The notes under the pieces: generated by a model
Databases searched by the model: none
What the model was told of the DNA's origin: nothing
The model's input: only the letters and a program-made list of their open reading frames with translations
Program-made: the position numbers and the translations under genes
Part shown: positions 1-10,709 of the stretch, in pieces
How positions within the stretch are numbered: the stretch's first letter is position 1
How the letters are laid out: the number at the start of each line of letters is the position of its first letter
NCBI GenBank assembly: GCA_037013495.1
Contig: CM072806.1
Coordinates: 49,379,814-49,443,813, forward strand
Direction: 5' to 3'
Length of the DNA: 64,000 bases
From: Hippophae tibetana
Taxonomy: Eukaryota; Streptophyta; Magnoliopsida; Rosales; Elaeagnaceae

Positions 1-393
1 AGTAAAAACTGGCCTGGTTACAATATTCCATGATTTTTTATAAGAAATATCAAAATGCTTTAAATTAAATAAATGTATAAATTTCCTACCTAAGGCTATA
101 TTATTTAGCTTGTGATGTAAGTTTATTTGATCTTTAATGCAGACATTGCAGCTTCTGCTGTGCTCGTGGAACAGGAGCTTTGTGCAACCTTCACAAGAAC
201 TAATTATTTTCTATTGTTGGTTTTATACCCATTGGCTTTTGTGAAGACTTTTTCTACTACCGTCCTTAGGTTTCTCGCATTTAAAAAAAAAATAAATTTA
301 CTTATTTTTTACAACATGATTCAGAATAATAATAAATTATGTAATTTTAGCTGAAAGCAAAACAATATAGTTTAGCACTGCATATTTAGTCAG
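1..393 (+). other. Intron (or unrecognised upstream part) of the SCAPER-like gene
   Basis: This stretch precedes the first recognisable exon. An acceptor-like TTTAGTCAG ends at 393. Another acceptor-like TTTAATGCAG ends near 141 and is followed by a short open stretch, but its translation resembles nothing I know in this protein family, so I do not call it an exon. The 5' exons of the gene, including its start, are probably left of the window. Confidence 0.5.
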
Positions 394-781
394 GAAAAGG
401 GGCCCTCGTAAATATTTTGATAGTGACCCTGGTAATTGTTAAATACATGATAGTATGTCAAATACACCGAACCACCGTACCCTTGGTGAATGTGACACAG
501 GTGAAAGTAAAGAAAGGTTTAGGCAACGACTCTGGTGTTTTCTTTTTGAGAATCTTAACAGGGCTGTGGATGAGCTTTATCTTCTTTGTGAACTAGAATG
601 TGATTTGGTGGAGATGAAGGAGGCCATTCTTGTTCTTGAAGAGGCTGCATCTGATTTTAAAGATTTAAATGCTAGAGTGGAAGAGTTTGAGGACATGAAA
701 AGGGCATCCTTTCAGTTAAATGACGGGGTGCCAGTCACTTTAAAGAGTGACCATCGCAGGCCACATGCTCTTTCATGGGAG
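394..781 (+). CDS. SCAPER-like protein, exon with SCAPER N-terminal domain; in-frame stop near its 5' end
   Basis: This is the first visible exon of a plant SCAPER homologue. In animals SCAPER is an ER-associated cyclin A/CDK2 partner also linked to tubulin mRNA decay; the plant role is not established. The segment starting RQRLWCFLFENLNRAVDELY, then LCELECDLVEMKEAILVLEE, is the hallmark of the family's N-terminal domain. The exon ends SWE at 781 followed by GTAGGT, and continues in phase 0 with VRRMTTSAHKAEIL at 8340. The frame is also open from the acceptor at 393 (KRGPRKYFDSDPGNC), but TAA at 440-442 interrupts it 12 bases upstream of ATG 455. The copy is therefore either broken, rescued by starting at ATG 455, or spliced differently. 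The exon identity is secure; the 5' boundary and the effect of the stop are inferred. Confidence 0.85.
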
Positions 782-1639
782 GTAGGTATGCTAATATCTA
801 TTTCACACCCATGTTGGGAATCAAAATTTATGCGAAAATGGTTTCCTAACCCTTAGATAAATGCTTTTTTTTGGCATACTCCTATTAAGTATTAACTACA
901 GTTTTTACTCTTAAGATTTGTATGATGGCCACAGCATACCATGATTCACCATAATACATCTTTTGGTATTTTTACTGGGAGTGCTACTTTAGCAGTTAAA
1001 ACCTATTTTAGCCATGAAAATAGAAATTGGATGTTTATTGCACTACTTATTTCAATTAATGTTTGTTTATGTCCTAAATGACTCTTAGTAGGATTAGGGT
1101 TTCTTATTATCTCTAGCTTTGTTTTCTGTGAGTGCCTTAGTAAGGCCTTTTCGTTATTATTTTGAACCAGCTTTGTGTTGTGCATGGTGATTATAGAAAA
1201 TATGAAAAACCAAGGACTTTCATCTCTTTTTTGCCAATGTCTAAATACATATAATATGTGGGCAATATAGCCAGTAGGTGAGGCTTCCAACATTTGTCCA
1301 CCAAACCACCACCTCCCCACCCACCCCAACTGGAACACATTCAAATTGTTGTTACCAATTTTGCCAGCCATATGAACCCAAGCTACTGGTCCCAACCACC
1401 CCCGCAAGGAATAGTGCGATATCCACCACCCAACCCTAAATATCTGCCACCCTTAACAGCTATCCCAACTGCCATCACTACTAAATCCTTAACTTATATC
1501 CGCCTGAAAAATCCAACAGTTGCCGGATTTTGGATGGACTAAATTGTGGGCAGGTTGTAAACCTTGGATCAAGACTACCTTTTGGGGTGAATTGTGTTTT
1601 TCATAGAATACTAAGCTTTGACAAAATAACGTTTTTGTG

Positions 1640-2801
1640 CTATTGTACAAACAAAAAAGCTAAATAAATCCAATGAGGGATGATCACAATATTAAGAGCA
1701 CAATTAGGCAATTAGACAATATGAAGTAATAAATAACAAGTAGAGAAAGTGGGTAAGAAATAAGCACAAGTATTTTTACGTGGTTTGTCCAATCATGCAA
1801 CACCTGCTTATGTCCATGCCTGCAACTCCTGCTTACATCCACACCGCAAGCTCTAATCAAGCAAGATGATTTTTCCACTATTCAAACAACTTAAATACAA
1901 CACTAGAGATAGCTTCATTCCATGATTTTCACAATTCCACCTAGTGACCAAGACTTTTTTCCTTAGAGATGCCTCACTTTAAGCTTCTGCACTTCGTGAT
2001 ACCTCACATTAAGATTTATAAAAGCCTTGAGTATGATGTATTAGATGTTCAAATATGTACTAAAGTTATTTTTTTGATGTTGGAATGAGTATTTATAAAA
2101 AGCTCAACAAAAACTAGCCATTTCCTGTGCATTTGAACCTTTCTCTGACACAATTTTTCGACTGTTTATGTCATCCATTTGTACTAACTGTTGTGTGATT
2201 TTGGTAGTTTTTTTTATTGAAAAATTTGTACAACCCGTCCATTTATTTTTATAATTTTTAACAACCAGTTTTTAGTTCCCCAGAAATGTAATTTTTCAAA
2301 AATCCTTAGCACATAAAAACCCTAGATTTAATTTGAAGTCAATAAAGTAATTATTGTGACTATCAAAAATAACTTGATGTAATATACTTTTTGAGACAAA
2401 GTGGTGCTCATCAAACTTAAAGAAAAACAAAGATTAGACTAAGCCTTAATCAATGTTTTGAAGCTTGTTATCCATCAATCTTCAAGCATCAGTCTCCTTT
2501 GTTCTTCTATTCTTTTATATTACCCATGCTATCAGCATCTTCAATAACCTAATCTTTTCATTGCACGAGCAACTTTTTAATTTCAATTTATCAGTAAAAA
2601 TCATCAAAATCACATAGGTCAACAAAGAATACATAAGGTAGACCAAAAGAACTTCTATTAGTATGTTATTTATATTTAAAGCATTGTTGTTAGTTTTATG
2701 CATATTTATTGTTTCAAATTGATCGTGAGGTACACATATATTGAAATAAGATTAATGAGTCTAGGACTAATGTAAGTACTAAACTACTTTTATTCTTTAC
2801 A
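1640..2801 (-). mobile_element. Ty1/copia remnant, probable 3' LTR and 3' end (left half)
   Basis: Read on the minus strand, this continues the copia RNase H fragment at 8028-8273 once the gypsy insertion is removed. It contains the R/U5-like block ending in a purine- and AC-rich stretch (RC of about 1770-1880) typical of copia LTRs, and no coding sequence. LTR ends cannot be placed because there is no second copy in the window. The assignment as LTR is inferred from position after the RNase H stop and from general resemblance. Confidence 0.45.
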
Positions 2802-2806
2802 ATGTT

Positions 2807-3363
2807 TGATGCATATATTGAGCAATTAGATACGAGCTATTTTACAATTTTACCCTTGTATGTTCACTGCCCTTTTTGCTATGTTTTTGTAGTTTTTATT
2901 TCCTTGCTTTTCAAGAAACTTGCTGAGTTGATTTCTTATTTTATGAATTAGTTAATTATTGAGATATAAATGAAGAATGTGGAGAGGAGAGAGATCATTA
3001 TTGCATGCTTGTAGCACTTTGTTTATGTTATTTTCTCTGAGTTGAATACAAATCAGGGAGAGCCATTGTAGCTCATCCTATTTGCAGAGATGATTCTTCT
3101 TTTTGTTTTCTAATAGCTATTTTACACATTTGTATATATATATATATATTTTATCATTTTATCTTATTTAAAAATAAAAAAAGTTTATTTATAATTTTGA
3201 TTCATTTATAATTTTATAAACTTTACTTTAATATTTATTATTATTTTAATTACATTGATTAAACAAACACAGTAATGGTAATATTGTTTTCATTGAATTC
3301 AATTTCTATTCCTATTACGTTTCCATTCTACGAACTAAACATGACGTTAGTGCTTTTATGCCA
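2807..3363 (+). repeat. 5' LTR of the intronic gypsy element
   Basis: This LTR starts TGATGCATATATTGAGCAAT and ends GTGCTTTTATGCCA. It matches the 3' LTR at 7692-8021 closely except for about 230 extra AT-rich bases (about 3115-3345) that the 3' LTR lacks. The divergence and the insertion indicate an old copy. Confidence 0.9.
3115..3345. mobile_element. AT-rich insertion (MITE-like) inside the 5' LTR
   Basis: The 3' LTR reads TTCTATTAGTGCTTCTATG without a break where the 5' LTR has about 230 bp of very AT-rich DNA, including a (TA)n run near 3132-3150. Its right end, with CATTCTACGAACTAAACATG, resembles the AACCAAAC-type termini of the Harbinger-like elements elsewhere in this window. Clear inverted ends and a TSD were not found, so the MITE identity is tentative. 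Confidence 0.4.
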
Positions 3364-3365
3364 TT

Positions 3366-3381
3366 TGGTATCAGAGTGAGG
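3366..3381 (+). other. Primer-binding site, tRNA-Met type
   Basis: TGGTATCAGAGTGAGG lies two bases after the 5' LTR end. It is close to the plant initiator tRNA-Met complementary site (TGGTATCAGAGC), where minus-strand DNA synthesis would be primed. Confidence 0.85.
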
Positions 3382-3398
3382 TTGCTTTCCTAACTTCG

Positions 3399-4380
3399 AT
3401 GACTAAACAGAGCGAAGTTGGACAACGTAGTATGGATAATGATCCCACCACAAAAGCTTTGTTAGCTTACCTTCATGAGTTGGACAAGAAATCAGAGGCC
3501 CAATTGCAAGTTTTGCTCCAAGAATTTCATTACTCTATGTCACAAGTTAGTGACGATTTTGTGAATGAATTGCAAAACTCGATCTAATTACCCAACTATT
3601 TTTGACCTTCTTTACCCACCTTACCTATAAAATACCCAAAGCATTCCACTTTACGCACTTCATCGTCTCACATAGAAGTTTGCAAACCCCCAGAATCTTT
3701 AACCCTTTGTTGACCAACCAATTCCAATTTCCAATCCATGGATTATCATCCTACGATTGAAACAGAGTCCAACAAAACCCATGGAGGACAGATGAATATC
3801 ATTGAGTTTCTGGATTGGGTAAAGGCAGTCGATAATTTCTTTGAATATATGGAAGACTTAGAAGATAGGCAAGTGAAGATGATAACATATAAATTGAAGG
3901 GTGGTGCTAGTGCATGGTGGGATAGGATCCAATCCACTAAGATACGACATAGAGAGCTACCAATTCAGTCATGGGTGTCACTGATTATGTGCATGAATTC
4001 TAGGAGCTAAGCCCCGAAGAAGTAAGGTTGATCTTGGAAATGTTATGAGCTTCCCTGAGGTTGTTTCATTAGCAACAAAATATGAAGTCTAGTTGGTGAG
4101 AGCCAGTAAGACACCATTTATAAGGAAAAAACAGTTCAGAATAATTTGGAGATAGATTCGATTCCATGTTCTCACCCCAAATAACTCCTACTTCCTCTTA
4201 TAGCACTCATAAAGGCCTTCCAAATCTTTCTATTTACCCAAAGAACCTAATCAAACAACCCATAGCTAACCATAACCCCAAAACCTCTACCACAAATATT
4301 ACCAATCCTTATCCAAAACCAAGTATCTTGAATGTTTCAAGTGGAACTAGCCTAGCCATAGATCAAGTGAGTGTCCATTG
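3399..4380 (+). pseudogene. gypsy gag remnant
   Basis: Gag is the structural capsid protein of the retrotransposon. The frame opens with MTKQSEVGQRSMDND soon after the primer site, stops at 3587, and resumes about 3738 with the capsid core. Visible family features are FLDWVKAVDNFFEYMEDLED followed by KLKGGASAWWDRIQ, the usual 'surveyed length / WW' core of Ty3/gypsy gag. Further stops and frame changes follow to about 4380. No intact zinc knuckle was found. Non-functional. Confidence 0.8.
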
Positions 4381-4439
4381 AGAAGGACAGTAAACATGGT
4401 AGAGGGAATTGATGATATAGATAAGGGCTTTGAAGATGC

Positions 4440-4990
4440 TGGTAATGAGGTGCTAGAGGAAGTCTAATTCCTAGTGGGAGATGATGGCAACAGGTTTGTT
4501 GGGATTGTGTAGAAAATACTACTCACACCAAGAGAGTCTAGACATTCACAGAGGCATGTCATTTTTAGAACAAGGTGCACTATCTAAAAGAAAGTTTGTG
4601 AGGTGATAATTGATAGTGGAAGCAGTGAGAACGTGGTAGCGAAGACACTAGTGAAGGCAATGGGATTGGAGATAGTTAAACATCCAAATCCTTACAAGTT
4701 AGGATGGATTAGAAAGGGTTTGAAGTCACTTTAAAGTCTAAAGTGACTGAGGCTTGTCAAGCTCCTTGTCAATTGGGAAGTTTTACGAAGAAATAATAGT
4801 GTGATGTTCTGGAAATGGATGCCTACCATGTATTATTGGGTAGGCCATGACAAGTTGATAGGAGTACCATTCACAAGGGATAAGAGAATACATATTCTTT
4901 TGTTTGGAAAGGCAAGACTATTGTGCTCGTACCACAACAAGAAAGAAGCCCCCAAGGAGTTGTTGAAACCACCAAGGCTCCAGTATTGTT
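4440..4990 (+). pseudogene. gypsy aspartic protease remnant
   Basis: The translation around 4600-4710 contains VIIDSGSSENVVAKTLVKAM, the retropepsin active-site motif D-S-G in its usual setting. The frame is broken on both sides. The following part to about 4990 corresponds to the protease C-terminus and the linker to reverse transcriptase. It would have cleaved the Gag-Pol polyprotein; this copy is dead. Confidence 0.7.
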
Positions 4991-5021
4991 GAGCATAAGA
5001 GGTTAAGAAATCCTTAAAGAG

Positions 5022-5811
5022 GTGAAAGGGCACAAACTAGTGCTTGCTGTTATCTTAAAAGAAGTATTGTTGATTGAACATGACTACTCGAAAATGTTGT
5101 CTACCCTCTTGGAAGAATTCAAAGATTTGAGTCCAGATGAACTACCTGATGAGTTGCCACCTTTAAGGAACATACAACACAAGACAGATCTTGTCCTTGG
5201 TTTCAGATTGCCCAACTTACCCTATCATAGAATGAGCCCTGAGGAGTGTGAAGCTCTCCAATAGATTGTAGAGGATTTGCTTGCTAAGAAACATGTCAAA
5301 GAAAGCATTAGCCTCTGTGCAGTTCCAGTACTCCCAGTTTCTAAGAAGGATGAGTCCTATAGGATGTATGGATAGTAGGGCCATTAACAAGATAATTGTC
5401 AAATGTCACTTTCCAATCTTAAGGTTGGAGGATATGCTAGACAAGCTTGAAGGGGCAGTAGTGTTTTCTAAGCTGGATTTGAGGAGTAGATACTATCAAA
5501 TTATAATCAACTCAGGAGAATGAAAAACGGCATTCAAGATCAAGGAGGTACTATATGAATGGTAAATAATGTCATTTGGATTGTGCAACGCTTGTAGCAC
5601 GTTCATGAGGTTAATGAAACAGATACTCAAGGCTTTTATTAAACGTTTTGTTGCTATCTATTTTAATGATATTCTAGTCTTTAGCAAGAGCGAGTTAGAT
5701 CACCTTAAGCACTTGAGATTAGTACTGAGGGCAAATAAGCTCTATTTAAATTTGAAGAAATGTGATTTCCTAGATGAGTTTGGTATTCCTGGTGTTTATA
5801 ATAAACTTTAG
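5022..5811 (+). pseudogene. gypsy reverse transcriptase remnant with altered active site
   Basis: The reverse transcriptase would copy element RNA to DNA. In order the sequence shows [30 protein letters not shown]-like text in a shifted frame, [33 protein letters not shown] and MSFGLCNACSTF, then the catalytic box as YFNDILVFS. The family box is YxDD, so the first catalytic Asp is Asn here. Stops at about 5262, 5375 and 5521 and at least one frame change separate the blocks. Confidence 0.88.
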
Positions 5812-6500
5812 AAGCATATTTGTGGACCAAAGGAAAGTTTAAGCTGTGCAAGAGTGGCCAAAGCCTAAGAATGTTCAAGAGGTCAAGAGTTTCCACGGCT
5901 TTGCAACCTTCTACAGAAGGTTCATCAAGGGATTTAGCACTAATAGATCTTATAACTGCGTGTCTCAAGAAAAAGAAAGTACAAATGGGGTAAACAGCAA
6001 CCAGACAGTTTTCAACATATTAAGGAAAGATCGACAACAGCTCTAGTACTTGCACTCCCTAATTTTGACTTTATCTTTGAAGTAGAAACTGATGCTTCCT
6101 GTGTTAGCATTGAGGATGTGCTTATGCAAGACGGAATAGTAATATAATATTTCAGTGAAAAGTTGAATGAGATTAGATAGAAGTGGACAACTTATGAGCA
6201 GGAGTTATATGCCTTAGTTAGAGCCTCAAGCATTGGGAGCACTACTTGGTGCAAAAAGAATTTGTTTTGCGTAGTGACTACGAATCCCTTTAATTCCTAA
6301 ACTCTCAAAAGAACTTAAGCAGAATGCATGCTCGATGGACAGTGTTTCTCAAGAAGTTTTGTTTTGTGTTCAAACACAGAAATGGGAAGTTGAAAGTAGC
6401 AGCTGGTGCTTTGAGTGGAAAAGACCATGTCATGACAATGGTCAAGAGTGAAGTTGAATCTCTTAAAGACCTCTATGAGACAGATGAAGCTTTTGCTACC
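5812..6500 (+). pseudogene. gypsy RNase H remnant
   Basis: This follows the reverse transcriptase. [20 protein letters not shown] and [10 protein letters not shown] mark the tether region. EVETDASCVSIEDVLMQDG matches the first catalytic segment (usual form TDAS), and KWTTYEQELYALVRA the second. The C-terminal part ends in the KHRNGKLKVAAGALSGKDH block, whose usual form is AGKxNxVADALSR. Several stops are present. Dead copy. Confidence 0.8.
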
Positions 6501-6502
6501 AT

Positions 6503-7690
6503 TTGGACTTAATGTGGGCAAAAGACTACCCTGAAGATTTTCTGTTACAAGAAGGGTTCCTTTTTAAAGGAAGCAGGTTATGTATCCCTAGAACTTCTTT
6601 AAGGGATCAGCTACTAAGAGAACTCCATGTGGGAGGCTTGGCTGCCCATTTGGGCAGAGAAAACTTTTGCTGCTTTGGATTTTTTTTTTTGGCCCAAGAT
6701 GAGGAGGGATGTCACTAGATTCATCTAACAATGCATCAATTGCCAAACTGTCAAAGGAGGAACTCAGAATACTGGACTTTTCTCTCCATTACCCATGCCA
6801 TAAAATATATGAGAGGATATTAGCATGGATTTCATCTTTGGTATCCCTAAGACCCAAAGACATGTAGACTCAGTGATGATGGTAGTGGGCAGATTTTCCA
6901 AAATGGCACATTTCATTGCTTGCAAGAAGACTTTTTGGTGCTAGCATGTGGCCCTATTATTTTTTAGAGAAGTTGTTAGATTGCATGAAGTTCCCAAATC
7001 CTTTGTTTCTGACAGGGATGTGAAATTCACCAGTCCTTCTGGAGAGAATTGTGAAAGAGGTTTGATATTAGTTTAAATTTTAGTACCTCTTGTCATCCCT
7101 AGACTGATGGTCACAAAAGTGGTTAATAAGACTCTTGGAAACATGATCAGGTGCATTTCAGGTTCTAAGCCTAAGTTGTGGGATCTAGCCTTGGCTCAAG
7201 TTGAGTTTGCTTACAATGGAATGCGCTCAATAGATCGACTAACATGAGTTCCTTCCAGATTGTTTACACTAAGGTTCCCAGTTTTACTACAGACCTAACT
7301 TCTTTACCAATTTTCATGAGCCAAAAAGCTTGTAAAACTGCTGTGGACATTCAATAACAAGGCTCAGCTAGAAGAGGCCAATCAGAAGTACAAAGATAGG
7401 GCTGACAAGAAGAAGAGGATTAAATAATTTCAAGTTGGAGATTTAGTTCCCATTCACTTGGGAAAAGGTAGTTCACCAGTGGGCTCATATCATAAACTTC
7501 AAGATATAAAGCTGGGACCATTAAGAATTTGTCACAAAGTCAGTCCTAATGCCTATGTTTTGGATCTGCCAGAACATCTTAACATATCTCCTACTTTCAA
7601 TGTGGCAGATATCTATGAGTATTTTCCTCCATATGAGAGTCCAATTACATTTGAACACTCGGGAGAGCCTTCTTTTGAAGAGAGGGGCAA
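6503..7690 (+). pseudogene. gypsy integrase remnant
   Basis: The integrase would insert the cDNA. An N-terminal zinc-binding (H2C2) region lies near 6600-6770, with RELHVGGLAAHLGRENF followed by CINCQT-like text. The DDE core shows [14 protein letters not shown] and SDRDVKFTS (second Asp), then [19 protein letters not shown]. The C-terminus has the GPL-Y region KLGPLRICHKVSPNAYVLDL and ISPTFNVADIYEY, close to the usual end of plant gypsy integrases without a clear chromodomain. Frameshifts and stops run throughout. Confidence 0.85.
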
Positions 7691-7691
7691 A
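7672..7691 (+). other. Polypurine tract of the intronic gypsy element
   Basis: A purine-rich run (GAAGAGAGGGGCAAA) lies immediately before the 3' LTR start TGATGCA at 7692, the position expected for the plus-strand primer. Confidence 0.75.
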
Positions 7692-8021
7692 TGATGCAGA
7701 TATTGAGCAATCATATATGAGCTATTTTACAATTTTACTCTTATTTTTCACTGTTGCTTTTGCTACGTTTTTGTCATTTTTATTTCCTTGCTTTTCAAGA
7801 GAGACTTGCTGAGTTGGTTTCTTATTTTAGTAATTAGTTAGTTATTGAGATGTAAGTAGAAGAATGTGGAGAGGAGAGAGAACATTATTGCATGCTTGTA
7901 GTGCTTTGTTTTTGTTATTTTCTCTGAATTGAATTCGAATATGGGAGTGAGCCATTGTAGCTCATCCTATTTGCATAGATTCTTCTTCTTTCTCTGTTTT
8001 CTATTAGTGCTTCTATGCCAA
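7692..8021 (+). repeat. 3' LTR of the intronic gypsy element
   Basis: This 330-bp LTR begins TGATGCAGATATTGAGCAAT and ends GTGCTTCTATGCCA. It is followed directly by the TSD copy ATGTT (8022-8026). It is the uninterrupted version of the 5' LTR. Confidence 0.92.
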
Positions 8022-8026
8022 TGTTC

Positions 8027-8275
8027 CTTAGGCTGGAGTCTGAATGTTCGTCATGCCCAACTTGTAACAAAAGAAGACAAACAGATTTTTGGGTAAAACT
8101 TTAGTGAACATGTCCCCTACTTTTTCTTTCGAATTAACATATGGAGTACTCACATCCCCTTGATTACAATCTATCTTATGAAATGACAGTACACTTTTAT
8201 GCTTAATTTGCTCATTGAACATAGTATTACTAGACTTTTGCTGTGAGAGTTCAATTATCTCATCATATTGCATTA
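8027..8275 (-). pseudogene. Ty1/copia RNase H C-terminus remnant (right half of split copia)
   Basis: On the minus strand the peptide ends VSTPYVNSKEKVGDMFTKVL followed by YKLGMTNIQTPA and a stop. This matches the end of copia polyproteins (STPYV..EQLADIFTKAL...KLGM.DIYAPA). The part before it is compressed, so some residues of the domain are missing. It is cut from its own 3' LTR (about 1640-2801) by the gypsy insertion. Confidence 0.85.
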
Positions 8276-8339
8276 AAATTACCTTTCTTTACCTTGTTAT
8301 CTAATTTAAAAAATGTTGGTCCATTAATTTCAAGTGCAG

Positions 8340-10121
8340 GTCAGAAGAATGACAACTTCAGCTCATAAAGCAGAGATACTCTCATCATCTCTTGAAGCAT
8401 TTAAAAAAATTCAACAAGAAAGAACTACATCGTGTCAAGCTAATGACTTGAAAATCCTGGAATCTGAGTATCTAGAACTCCAGGTTGAGGATAGTCTAAA
8501 AAACTCTTCCAGGACAAGTGATGGAATACTTAGGGCTAAAGATAGTATGGATTTTGATCTCATTCAAGGGGATTTAAGTGGACAAAAGCAGAATAATAAG
8601 TCTGATGAATCCATCAAAGTAAGCTCTGGAAAGAGTAGGCATCCCTCACCACAGCTTACTTCCTCTGATTTTATTTTATCTGGGGTGCCCCCTAGCGAAA
8701 GTTCAATCTCTGACAGGAGCAAGAGGGAACAACCTGAGTCTAAAGCAGAGAGTCTGCTTTCTAACAAAGATAAATCATTACCAAATGGTGCTTTTGAGAA
8801 GAACTCTAAGTCAATCGTTGATTGTAAGAGGAAAAATCTTTTGAATGGACAAGATAAGGAAAAGGAAAACAGAAATGCATTTCCTTGGAGATCCTTGAAT
8901 GCTTGGAAGGAGAAAAGGAATTGGGAAGACATACTTTCATCTCCTTGCCGAGTCTCTTCCCATGTTTCACATTCACCAGGTATGAGCAGGAAAAGTGCTG
9001 AGCGTGCACGCATGTTGCATGACAAATTAATGTCTCCTGAAAAGAAGAAAACTGCTTTGGATCTAAAAAGGGATGCAGAGGAAAAGCATGCTAGGGCTAT
9101 GAGAATCAAAAGTGAGCTGGAGAATGAGCGACTTCAAAAACATCAGCGGAACTCAGAAAAATTAAATCGAGTGAATGAATGGCAAGCTATCCGCAGCATG
9201 AAGTTACGTGAGGGAATGCATGCTCGGCATCAACGTGGTGAATCTCGACATGAAGCATTTCTAGCTCAAGTTGTCAAGAGAGCTGGTGATGAAAGCAGTA
9301 AAGTTAATGAGGTTCGCTTCATTACTTCCTTGATTGAAGAGAATAAAAAGCTTATTTTGCAACAGAAACTTCATGATTCCGAGTTAAGGAGAGCAGAGAA
9401 GCTTCAAGTGATAAGAATCAAACAAAAGGAAGACATAGCGAGGGAAGAAGCTGCTTTAGAACGAAGAAAACTCATTGAAGCTGAAAAGTTACAGCGTCTT
9501 GCTGAGACACAGAGGAGAAAGGAGGATGCCCAAGTTAGAAGGGAAGAGGAACGCAAAGCATCAAGTGCAGCGCGCGAGGCAAGGGCATTGGAAAAACTTC
9601 GTCGAAAGGAGGAAAGAGCAAAAGCCCAGCAAGAAGAAGCCGAACTTCTTGCCCAAAAGTTAGCTGAGAGATTTAGTGAAAGTGAGCAACGCCGCAAGTT
9701 CTATCTGGAGCAAATACGAGAGAGAGCTTCTATGGATTTCAGAGATCAGTCATCACCTTCAGTGCGTCGGTCTTTGAACAAAGAGGGTCAGGGTAGATCT
9801 TCACCAACCAATACTTGCGATGATAATAATCAACCAAGCAGCCTTGTGGGCTTCGGAGCTTCTACTCTTGCAACAAGCAATGTTACTTTGCAACATTCAA
9901 TGAAGCGCAGGATTAAAAAAATTCGGCAAAGACTTATGGCTCTGAAATATGATGTTCCTGATTCTTCTATTGGTACTGAGAATGCTGGTATTGGATACAA
10001 GACAACGATTGGAACTGCAAAAGTGAAAATTGGAATGTGGCTTCAAGAACTTCAAAGACTACGGCAGGCAAGAAAAGAGGGGGCTGCTAGCATTGGGCTT
10101 ATAACTGCAGAAATAATCAAG
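8340..10121 (+). CDS. SCAPER-like protein, large central exon (594 codons)
   Basis: This phase-0 exon starts VRRMTTSAHKAEILSSSLEA, immediately continuing the N-terminal domain. A low-complexity Ser-rich stretch follows (about residues 40-180 of the exon), then the conserved NWEDILSSPCRVSSHVSHSP and SAERARMLHDKLMSPEKKKT. A long charged, Arg/Glu/Lys-rich predicted coiled coil comes next (about residues 235-465) with RRAEKLQVIRIKQKEDIARE and RRKEERAKAQQEEAELLAQK. It ends RRIKKIRQRLMALKYD and RQARKEGAASIGLITAEIIK before donor GTATTT. No stop interrupts it, so selection appears to have kept the frame open. Coding identity is very secure. Confidence 0.96.
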
Positions 10122-10709
10122 GTATTTTATTTTCATAAAAATAAATAAGGCATTTACTTTGAGGAATATATGTGTAGTTGTACTTAATAGTCAGATCTAT
10201 GATATTGCGATTTATGATTTCTTGAATGTGGGACTTACCATTTACAATGAGATTTCAGTTTGCTTTAAGAAATAGTGGATGTGAAAAAGTATTTACAGAT
10301 TTCTTTTGTTATAAGCGTGATTTTCAAATTATCTCAACTCCTTATATTGGTCTGCTGATAAGTGACAACAGGATAGCTGTGATGAATTTTTGCTTTCTAA
10401 TGAGGCCTATCTATGATGGAAAACTCTTACTTCTTTTAATGCTTTTTGCCAGGTGATTGGCATCTTTGGTGTATTGGTGTTTTAGTGTATGAAATTGGAA
10501 GGTTTAAGAAGTGATAAGTTGTGTTTGATTCAGTATCTGCTGGGAATTATTAAAATATTTGTAGGACATTATTTACATCTTGCAGTCAAATAATACATGC
10601 TCCTAGGACAGAACTTTGACATAGATGTTTGATGATCTTGTTTGATTTTCAAAATTTCCCCATTTGGTTGAAAATGTTTTTGAATCCTTTTCTGTCTCAT
10701 ATGAATAAG
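10122..10709 (+). other. 588-bp intron of the SCAPER-like gene
   Basis: The donor GTATTTTATTT follows AAG and the acceptor CATATGAATAAG precedes TATGTAGAAGG. The join reads EIIK-YVEGKDAELYASRQA, as in the family (usually K-FLEGKD). No repeats or genes are seen in it. Confidence 0.85.

Larger units (their letters stand above)
2807..8021 (+). mobile_element. Complete but inactive Ty3/gypsy LTR retrotransposon, TSD ATGTT
   Basis: The element is bounded by two related LTRs that begin TGATGCA and end TATGCCA. It is flanked by a perfect 5-bp target duplication ATGTT at 2802-2806 and 8022-8026. Behind the 5' LTR lies a tRNA-Met type primer site, and the purine-rich tract abuts the 3' LTR. The order gag, protease, RT, RNase H, integrase is that of Ty3/gypsy. 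Every domain carries stops or frameshifts, so the copy is dead. It lies in the same orientation as the host gene, within its intron, and is nested in an older copia remnant of opposite orientation. Confidence 0.93.
782..8339 (+). other. 7,558-bp intron of the SCAPER-like gene, filled with retrotransposons
   Basis: The donor is GTAGGTATG after codon GAG and the acceptor is CAAGTGCAG before GTCAGAAGAATG. The intron is phase 0, and the protein reads SWE-VRRMTT across it as expected for the family. Most of its length is a Ty3/gypsy element (2807-8021) inserted in an older minus-strand copia remnant. The part 782-1640 is non-coding intron in which I recognise nothing. Confidence 0.85.

Noticed and set aside
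127-354. Open frame after an acceptor-like TTTAATGCAG
   Set aside because: The peptide matches nothing recognised in SCAPER-like proteins and soon becomes low-complexity; it is more likely intron.
1003-1542. Proline-rich and opposite-strand open frames in the first long intron
   Set aside because: No domain, no splice context; chance frames in intron DNA.
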